DNA from: JBBQWZ01 sp038210135
GTDB taxonomy: Bacteria; Acidobacteriota; Terriglobia; Bryobacterales; Bryobacteraceae
Length of the DNA stretch: 64,000 bases
Direction of reading: 5' to 3'
Assembly (NCBI GenBank): GCA_038210135.1
Contig: JBBQWZ010000020.1
Span: 1-64,000, forward strand
This document shows, in pieces, positions 58,065 through 64,000 of this stretch (positions are counted from its first letter, which is position 1; the number at the start of each line of letters is the position of its first letter). The position numbers and the translations under genes were made by a program. Under the pieces are notes generated by a model, which worked only from the letters and a program-made list of their open reading frames with translations, was not told where the DNA came from and made no database searches.

Positions 58065-59514
58065 ATGAACACGAACGCTAGAGATCGCCTGACTCATCCG
58101 CTTCCTAGGACCAGTGTTGTGATTCCGGCTCTGAACGAAGCCGCAAATATTGAGTATGTGATCTCGCTGGCACGAGCTTCAAGCTGCGTTAGCGAGATTA
58201 TCGTCATCAACGACGGTTCCGTGGACGATACAGCCGAAACCGCTTCGCGCGCCGGTGCACGTGTCGTAACCAGCACCCTGCTCGGCAAGGGAGCGTCGAT
58301 GGCCGATGGGTTGCGTGAGTCGCGGGGGGGAGATCATCGTCTTCCTCGACGGCGACCTTCGCGGCCTCGACAGGGGCCTCATCGAACGGTTGATCGCGCC
58401 GATTCAGGAGAACCGTGCCGACTTCGTCAAGGCTCGTTTCAGCCGCGACGCCGGCCGCGTCAGCACTCTCACCGCAAAACCGTTGGTCGAGACGTTTTTC
58501 CCCGAGCTTGCCCACTTCGCACAACCGCTCGGCGGAATCATCGCCGCGCACCGCGGACTCCTCGAGAGGCTTCACTTCGAAGCTGATTATGGCGTCGATA
58601 TCGCGTTGTTGATCGACGCCCACTTTGCCAACGCGCGCCTGGTGGAAGTAGACATCGGACACTTGGAGCACGATCGCCAGTCGCTCGAAGCGCTGGGAGA
58701 AATGGCGAAGCAAGTCGCACGAAGCGTGCTCCACCGGGCCGACATGCACGGACGGCTGTCGATGCGGCAGATTCAAAAGGTCGAGGAGGGAGATCGCCGG
58801 GCCCAGGCGGAGTTCTCTATTGCCCTCAAACATCTTGGGGGATCGAAGAAGCTAGCTCTCTTCGACATGGATGGCACCCTGTTGCGAGGGCGTTCGGTGG
58901 TCACTCTCGCGGAGCGCACGGGACGGCTCGCGCAAGTCCGGCGCTATCTCGATAATGCGGACTTGTGTCCCCTGGAGCGGACACGCAAAATTGCTTCCTG
59001 TCTGGAAGGTATACCGCGCAGCGAATTTGTAGAAACCGCGCGCTCGATGGAGTTGAGCGAAGGCGTCGTTGAAACAATCGTGGCGCTCCGAAAGAAAGGG
59101 TATCGTGTCGGCATCGTCAGCGACAGCTTCCGCATCACGACGGAGATCGTCCGACGTCGAGTTTTCGCGGACTTTAGCGTGGCGAATCTGCTTCGCTTCC
59201 GCCATGGTCATGCGACCGGCGAGGTGACGCTTTCGCCGTTCTTGCAGCATCGCCTCGGATGCCAGGAGCATTCGGCTTGTAAACGGAATGTCCTGCTTGA
59301 TCTGGAGGAGGTGCTCGGCGTTCACCCGTCGCAGGTGCTGGCGGTGGGTGACAGCGCGAACGATCTTTGCATGCTGCGCGAAGCCGGCGTGGGGGTTGCG
59401 TTCGAACCTAAGCACGACGAGATACACTCCAGCGCGAAGCACGTGATCGGCGGCGATATGCGGCAACTGCTTTCGCTTGGCTATTTGGGGCAATTGGTGG
59501 CGGCGTCGATATGA
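58065..59514 (+). pseudogene. Glycosyltransferase / HAD phosphatase fusion with a +1 frameshift in a G7 tract
   Basis: From the ATG at 58065 the N-terminal part is a GT-A glycosyltransferase ('SVVIPALNEAANIEYVISLA', 'VINDGSVDDTAETASRAGAR'). The frame breaks at the run of seven G (58324-58330), where six would keep the frame, and continues as 'EIIVFLDGDLRGLDRGLI'. The later part has the 'YGVDIALLIDAHFANARLVE' signature of glucosyl-3-phosphoglycerate-synthase-like enzymes. A complete HAD/SerB-like phosphatase follows from about 58848 ('LALFDMDGTLLRGRSV', 'LAVGDSANDLCML'). The two activities in one chain suggest synthesis of glucosylglycerate, a compatible solute. This is inference from domain pairing. 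Confidence 0.78.
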
Positions 59515-59530
59515 CACTCAAGGAAAATCT

Positions 59531-60524
59531 GTGAGTTTGCGCAATCTCATTTTTACTGCCGCGACTGCTACGTTGTTCGCGCTGGGTGTAGGAACCGCTC
59601 AGGCCCCCAACGGGACGCAGCCTGTTCCGGGCAAAGTGACTCTTTCTGTTGAACGGGCGGATCCGGCCGACGAATTTGTGTGTCCGATGGATCCGGATGT
59701 TCGCTCGAAGGAGCCCGGGAAATGCCCGCGTTGCGGAATGAAACTGGTAGCTGGCGTACCGGATTTTCTCGAATACCGGGTTTCGCTTAAAACCCATCCG
59801 CTTGCGCTCAAGGCAGGGGTGCCGACGGAACTGCAGATGATCATCACGAATCCCAAAGACGGAAAGCGCGTCACGGACTTCGAGATCATGCACGAGCGGA
59901 TCTTCCATTTCTTTCTGGTCAGCCAGGACCTCAGCATTTTCGTCCACGATCATCCAGTCAAAGGGGCGGATTCTGTGTTCCGCTTGCCTTACACGTTTCC
60001 GAAGCCAGGCCTTTATCAGATCCTCAGCGATTTTTATCCGAAGGGTGGCACGCCGCAACTCATCGCCAAGACCATCATCGTCCCGGGGGCACCGTTCAAA
60101 GCCTATGCCGCGAAGCTTAAGCCCGATGTCGGAACACAGAAGGGAGCGAATCTTGAAGTTTCACTCACCACGGACCCTCCCACGCCGATCGCCGGCACGA
60201 AGACGCTCATGTTTTTCAAGTTATCGACGGCCCGAAGGGTTTGAGCCATATATCGGAGCGTGGGCCCACATGCTGGCCGTTAGCGAAGACTTGGTAGATA
60301 TGATCCACAGCCACCCGTTCATTGCGGACGGAGGTCCAAACGTACAGTTCAACATGATTTTCCCACGCCAGGGTATTTACCGGGTTTGGGTGCAATTCCA
60401 GCGCAAAGGCGTCGTCAACACGGTAGCTTTCAACATCCCAGTGACGGAACTGAAGAAAGGGGCAAGGAAGCTTAGCCTCCTTCCGTCTGGTACGGCCAAC
60501 GCAGCTGAGCCAACTGTCGGCTGA
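59531..60524 (+). pseudogene. Secreted heavy-metal-binding-type protein, frameshifted
   Basis: From the GTG at 59531, a signal peptide precedes the YHS/heavy-metal-type motif 'EFVCPMDPDVRSKEPGKCPR' with Cys and Cys-x2-Cys, as in proteins with 'CPMDPxxxxxxPGxCPxCGM'. A beta-rich domain follows ('FEIMHERIFHFFLVSQDLSI', 'FVHDHPVKGAD'). Near 60221-60230 one extra base shifts the frame; a normal end ('YIGAWAHMLAVSEDLVDMIH', 'QGIYRVWVQFQRKGV') continues in the next frame to 60524. It could bind copper or another metal in the periplasm. Confidence 0.72.
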
Positions 60525-60671
60525 GCGATGCCTTCATAGCGGTTCGGGAAGAATCCGGGCATCATGGCGCGACTTCCTCGACCTCGCGTCAAAGGAAATT
60601 GCGTGCATCAGTGGTGTGCTGCTGACCGATCAAACCATCCAGATCTAGTTCTGTGATTCGAAGCAAAAGCC

Positions 60672-61153
60672 TCAAGTCAATTGTTTTGCCAGCGTAGGGA
60701 TTGGTCCATCCATCTTGATCCCGAGCCCTTGAAGGCGTTCCTCGATCTCTGCGATCGATTTACGTCCCATGTTTGGCAGCCTGGATATGTAATTTTGATC
60801 TAAGAGAGCAAGTCGCCTACCGTCGCGATCCCAGCTGAGCGAAGGCAATTCAACGCCCTCACAGATAAGCTGAGGCTCGATACTGAAATCAACAGCGGCC
60901 TCACCTCCGAGTGACTGCCGGAAGCTCCCCCAAACCCGCAATGACCAGTTACGACCAGACCGAGGCCGAGCTTCTCAATTTGGCTTGCGAGGTGAACTCC
61001 GTCGCAAAGATCGCCCAGCCCAGCGCCGTCGAGAGCAGCGTTCGCGAGTTCGTTCGCAATCAATCGTACGTCAAGTTCTGGGAAAGAAGTCGTCAAGTCT
61101 TCACTCGTTATTCCTGGAAACAGAACAATTCGAGAGGCTGAGGGCAGAAGCAA
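60672..61153 (-). pseudogene. RNA polymerase alpha-CTD-like protein, frameshifted
   Basis: The minus strand codes 'SLSLSVRALNCLRSAGIATV' in one frame and 'NYISRLPNMGRKSIAEIEER' in the next, the two halves of an alpha-subunit C-terminal domain (aCTD: ELSVRALNCLKNAxI...LLxxPNFGRKSLxEI). They are separated by a one-base deletion near 60800-60808. There is no alpha N-terminal domain upstream in the window, so the protein would be an aCTD-type DNA/regulator-binding module with an unknown N-terminal part ('TSFPELDVRLIANELANAAL'). It is a remnant of an unusual regulator. Confidence 0.6.
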
Positions 61154-61618
61154 TTAGGTTCTCAGCATTATGTCGGCCAAGCTGCCGGTCCGGATCACAT
61201 ACTGTAAGATACACATTCTATAAGCGATCTCAGCGTATCGATCGCAAGACCGTCCAGGCGAAAGTAGACCACCGGCGGGGAGAAAGTAGGCCACTTTCTA
61301 TGGATTTGTGTGATTTTGGCTTGGGTGTTCTGCGGAGCGCGGTTGAGGCCGAAGTGGAAGCCGGTCGTTACAAAATCGCCGGTGGAAGTCCAGCCATGTT
61401 TGACTACTATCGGAGATCTTTCGAAAGGGTCACGTGGCTGGAGAAGGAGTGCGCAGCGGTGTTCCCGATGACGTGACACCAGCCTGGATGGTCTATCCGT
61501 GCAAACATCGTGCAAACATGCCGGTAGAACACGGTGCTTCTCGATGCCAAATCGAAAAGTGGCCGCGCGCAGAATCAACCAGATAGCCTGCATTGCTATC
61601 CAGTGCCAGTATCCTTTT
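61154..61618. other. Non-coding right end of the island, possible IS21-type terminal remnant
   Basis: No convincing gene. Around 61260-61299 the motif GAAAGTAGNCCAC occurs twice in direct orientation (61260-61272, 61282-61294) and the palindrome AGAAAGT/ACTTTCT spans 61281-61299. Such repeats resemble the terminal repeats of IS21-type elements, but no transposase is left. The attachment repeat follows at 61619. Confidence 0.4.
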
Positions 61619-61645
61619 CGGGTTCGAGCCCCGTCGTCCCCGCCA
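61619..61645. other. Right attachment site: 27-bp copy of the tRNA-Asp 3' end
   Basis: Identical to 39433-39459, and followed by similar bases ('TTTTTTAGAATCATC' matches the left junction downstream of the tRNA). Only the 3' part of the tRNA is present here, as expected for the distal attachment site of an element that entered at the tRNA end. It is also the left end of a further element whose truncated integrase follows. Confidence 0.85.
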
Positions 61646-62050
61646 TTCCTTCTTTTTTAGAATCATCAATACTCCTGGTGCGCAATCCCCTCCTGCTAAC
61701 ATCCCGTCCGCTGCAGGTTTGCGGCTTGCATCGATCACACCGGACATTGCCTCGTTCCAAATCCTCGCGGCGGCGCGTGTGTCCGCCGGCAATGCGTGCG
61801 AATAAATCGAAAGCGTGATGTTTTGATCAGCGTGGCCGAGGCGCTCACTTACGACCGCGATCGGCACGCCCTTGCTGAGAAGCGCGCTGGCGTGGCTGTG
61901 CCTCAACGAGTGCAAGCTGACACCTTCGAGTCCAGCCTTCCTCATCAGCTCGACGACTTTGGCCCGTACACGGTCCGGCAAGTAGTGCGATCCGTTCGGC
62001 TGACAAAAGATCAGGCCGCTGTCTTGAGAATCCGCGCCGAAGAGCCTCGC
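61646..62050 (-). pseudogene. Truncated second tyrosine recombinase (tandem element)
   Basis: The minus strand reads 'ARLFGADSQDSGLIFCQPNG', then 'HSLRHSHASALLSKGVPIAV' and 'LGHADQNITLSIYSHALPAD', nearly identical to residues 338-425 of the intact integrase. It keeps the HxxR, His and Tyr residues but has lost the N-terminal two thirds, including the catalytic Arg270 and Lys307. The reading frame continues past the domain into the attachment repeat. It is a dead copy, probably the integrase of a second element accreted at the same tRNA. Confidence 0.82.
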
Positions 62051-62235
62051 GGTCCTTTCCCGTCGTTCCATCGCCTGCCCGAGAACACACCGAGTATTGA
62101 AATCGAACTTCGCACGGGCGAGCTCACGTGAGAACAAGCTCTTAGCCAAGAGGGCGGTGCGAGAAGAGAGGAGCAATCGGAGTTGCGTCCGCAATACTGT
62201 AATTTAAGGTCAACATACTCGGCCACCACGCTCTG

Positions 62236-62438
62236 TCAGGTGCGGATCGAATTAGCCCAGGCATAGTCGCGGACCTTAAATCGCGCGGTCCCGCGGAGCA
62301 CTTCGATTTTAGCTTCGATCGCCGAATTCTCGGCGCGTAGCCAATCGCATTTCGAAGAACGTTCTCGTATTCTCGCCGGAGCAATTCAGAATTCCCGGTG
62401 ACCTCGACGTCCGCTTCTTCCGTGAATACGATGGGCAA
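62236..62438 (-). pseudogene. Histidine kinase ATPase-domain fragment
   Basis: The minus strand reads 'VEVTGNSELLRREYENVLRN', then, after a shift of frame near 62320-62333, 'IEAKIEVLRGTARFKVRDYA' before a stop at 62236-62238. This is the N-box and first strands of a HATPase_c domain (ENVLRNAIxYAP). H-box, G boxes and the rest are missing. Confidence 0.55.
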
Positions 62439-62564
62439 TGTTTCGCGTCGGCTTCTATTTGGCGGTCATCCACCAGCGCACGGACCGGGCTGTAAACAAG
62501 TATTCATTCGGCAGTAACCCCATAAGAACTTGCGTTCGCTAGGTTAGAAACCTAAAGGGGCGCT

Positions 62565-63048
62565 GTGTTCAAAGTAGCTTCATGGATTGTACTTCTGTCG
62601 ATCGCGGGCTCGACCGCGTCGGCGCAGAGTAGCGGTGCCAGCTTGACTGGCCGTGTCGCGGACCCAAGTGGTTCGATCGTTCCGGCGGCCAAGTCACCGC
62701 GGGATTGCCACGAATCTCGAGCGGATCGCCCAAACGGACGCATCCGGGTATTATTTCTTCGCCGTTCTGCCTGTCGGCACCTACGATGTGACTACCGAAG
62801 GCGCGGGCTTTCAACCAACCAAACAGATCGTAACGCTCGAGACGGCGCAAAAAGGCCGTCCGGATTTCAAGCTCAGCGTCAGCCAGGTGCAGACCGCGGT
62901 GACAGTGGACGCGGGCTTACAGGTCTCGCGCTACACCGAACAGGGCGGCGCGACCAGCGCCGGCCGCCAGGGCGGTTTCAACGTCCACGGCGTGAGCAGT
63001 CTGCAGAACAACTTCATTCTTGACGGCGTAGACAACAACACGATTTGA
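62565..63048 (+). pseudogene. Truncated Oar-like TonB-dependent receptor, N-terminal part
   Basis: The signal peptide 'MFKVASWIVLLSIAGSTASA' and 'SSGASLTGRVADPSGSIVPA' open a carboxypeptidase-regulatory domain. A frameshift near 62690-62705 moves to the frame of 'GIATNLERIAQTDASGYYFF' and 'FILDGVDNNTI', after which a stop at 63046-63048 ends the gene at the plug. No barrel follows. It is a second, short relative of the receptor pseudogene at 42528-46031. Confidence 0.72.
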
Positions 63049-63222
63049 AAAAACGTGTAGGAGCTCAGCACTCAGATCGTCCGCATGCGGACCCTTATGA
63101 ATTATGCGGCTCGGTTTTTATCAGGCCTTCGCGCGATATTCGTCGAGCCGAAACAAATGATCTCTATGATCATTCGACGGGCGCATTGTCCGTGGCCACC
63201 CGCAAAATAGGAGATCTGTTCA

Positions 63223-64000
63223 ATGACCTTAAGATCCTTCGGCGTCCTTGCTGTATTGACGCTTGGTATTTCTGTGTCGCCGCTTTTGTCGCAAAACGCG
63301 CCTAGTGCTCGTATTCTGTTGCCGGAGAGAACCCGGCTCCTACAAAGCCAGCTCATCGACCTGGTGATTGAAGTTAGGAACGCCACGGCGGTCAGCGGAC
63401 TTTCGGTCAAAGCCGGTTCGGTCGATCTCACCTCGAAGTTCGGCGCCCCGGTGAAGGCGGATCTCGATTGCGACGGCACCTCTGACTGGGTGATTCGCGC
63501 TAATTTGCAGTCTTTCGATACGCCCGGAACGGTCAACCTCGCGGTTTCCCTCTCGGCCGACGGCGCCTTGGTTACCGACACCCGTTCCATTCTCGTTCGC
63601 GAATTCAACCCGCCGGCCGGACAACGCCGGAACATGATTCTCTTTATCGGCGACGCCATGGGGACTGCCTACCGTGACGCGGCGCGCCTGGTTTCCCGGT
63701 CCACTGTGGATGTCTCCGGCAAGAACGCATTTCGCGACGGGTACTTCGACAATCTTCTCGAAATGGACAAAATGCCCGTGAGCGGTATGTCGATGACGTA
63801 TGGCACGGACGCTGTAATTCCGGATTCCGCCAATACGGGATCCGCTTGGGCCACCGGCAATAAAACCTTTTCGGCCGCGGTCAATGTGCTTACCGACGGT
63901 ACCGACTGCAAATGGCGCTTTAACGGCCAGCAGAAAGCAGCGAACCTTCCGTTCATGCTGGACAACCCGCGCATCGAAAATCTCTGGCAATACCTGAAAC
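63223..64000 (+). CDS. Alkaline phosphatase (PhoA-like), 5' part, runs off the window
   Basis: The ATG at 63223 follows AGGAG at -10 and starts 'MTLRSFGVLAVLTLGISVSP' (signal peptide), then a beta-rich domain (about 27-130). From about residue 136 ('RRNMILFIGDAMGTAYRDAA') comes the alkaline-phosphatase core, with the catalytic Ser region 'IPDSANTGSAWATGNKTF' and the first metal-binding Asp in 'FIGDAMG'. The frame is open to the window edge (259 codons seen), so the C-terminal metal ligands are not visible. Role: phosphate scavenging in the periplasm. Confidence 0.87.
   Translation, partial: MTLRSFGVLAVLTLGISVSPLLSQNAPSARILLPERTRLLQSQLIDLVIEVRNATAVSGLSVKAGSVDLTSKFGAPVKADLDCDGTSDWVIRANLQSFDTPGTVNLAVSLSADGALVTDTRSILVREFNPPAGQRRNMILFIGDAMGTAYRDAARLVSRSTVDVSGKNAFRDGYFDNLLEMDKMPVSGMSMTYGTDAVIPDSANTGSAWATGNKTFSAAVNVLTDGTDCKWRFNGQQKAANLPFMLDNPRIENLWQYLK

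Noticed and set aside
60985..61476. 163-aa plus-strand ORF near the right attachment site
   Set aside because: Opposite the aCTD-like remnant; no family resemblance, no ribosome-binding site.

Overview
The window looks like a chromosomal segment of a GC-rich soil or sediment bacterium of the phylum Acidobacteriota, most likely the Bryobacterales / 'Candidatus Solibacter' lineage. The evidence is a protein ending in the Solibacter-type C-terminal domain (TIGR03437-like, 13883-15214) and a second fragment of that domain (46075-46340). Two broken Oar-like TonB-dependent receptors with a carboxypeptidase-regulatory N-domain (42528-46031, 62565-63048) and a decayed copy of a protein family that I recall as abundant in that group (15588-15995) point the same way. 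No taxonomy search could be run, so this is inference from protein families.

Layout. 1-600: 3' part of an IS3-like transposase. 0.6-15.2 kb: conserved genes (glycosylasparaginase, aroA overlapping a small histidine-kinase-like ATPase, CPA2 antiporter, a triple Fe-S CDGSH protein, an S9 peptidase, MATE and MFS exporters, ssb, a CxxCH / TIGR03437 surface protein). 15.2-16.9 kb: a graveyard holding the lineage-specific remnant, a ribbon-helix-helix antitoxin, a Doc toxin that has lost its Fic motif in frame, and a cyclophilin tail. 16.9-28.1 kb: a probable Mg2+ system (NRAMP-related transporter plus a soluble MgtE-N/CBS sensor), SppA, and mostly secreted or metabolic proteins. 28.2-28.4 kb: two tandem tRNA-Cys genes. 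28.5-39.1 kb: housekeeping (DinG-like helicase, QueD, ferredoxin, NagB-like, FtsB-like, CutA, rhomboid, PfkB kinase), a PIG-L protein lacking its first metal motif, a PHP/esterase fusion and an exported methyltransferase-like protein.

39.38-61.65 kb is an integrated island at tRNA-Asp. An intact tRNA-Asp with a tyrosine recombinase lies on the left, and an exact 27-bp copy of the tRNA 3' end lies at 61619-61645. Immediately right of that second copy is a truncated second integrase of the same type, so a second element probably sits in tandem and runs beyond the window. Cargo next to the integrase is an XRE regulator, a 79-aa protein and a HAM1/ITPase-like protein around an inverted-repeat operator. 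The rest is a stress and ion-homeostasis set: PRC-barrel protein, Pal/OmpA lipoprotein, NarX/NarL-type two-component pair, ClC-CBS-TPR fusion, DUF389 protein, CPA2 antiporter, a glucosylglycerate-synthase-like glycosyltransferase/phosphatase fusion, and a secreted protein with a heavy-metal-binding motif.

The island is visibly decaying. Five of its genes carry frameshifts, while the expressed-looking genes outside it have none that I can see. One frameshift is caused by a 29-bp perfect palindrome flanked by an 8-bp duplication. The window ends in a PhoA-like alkaline phosphatase that runs off the edge (63223-64000).
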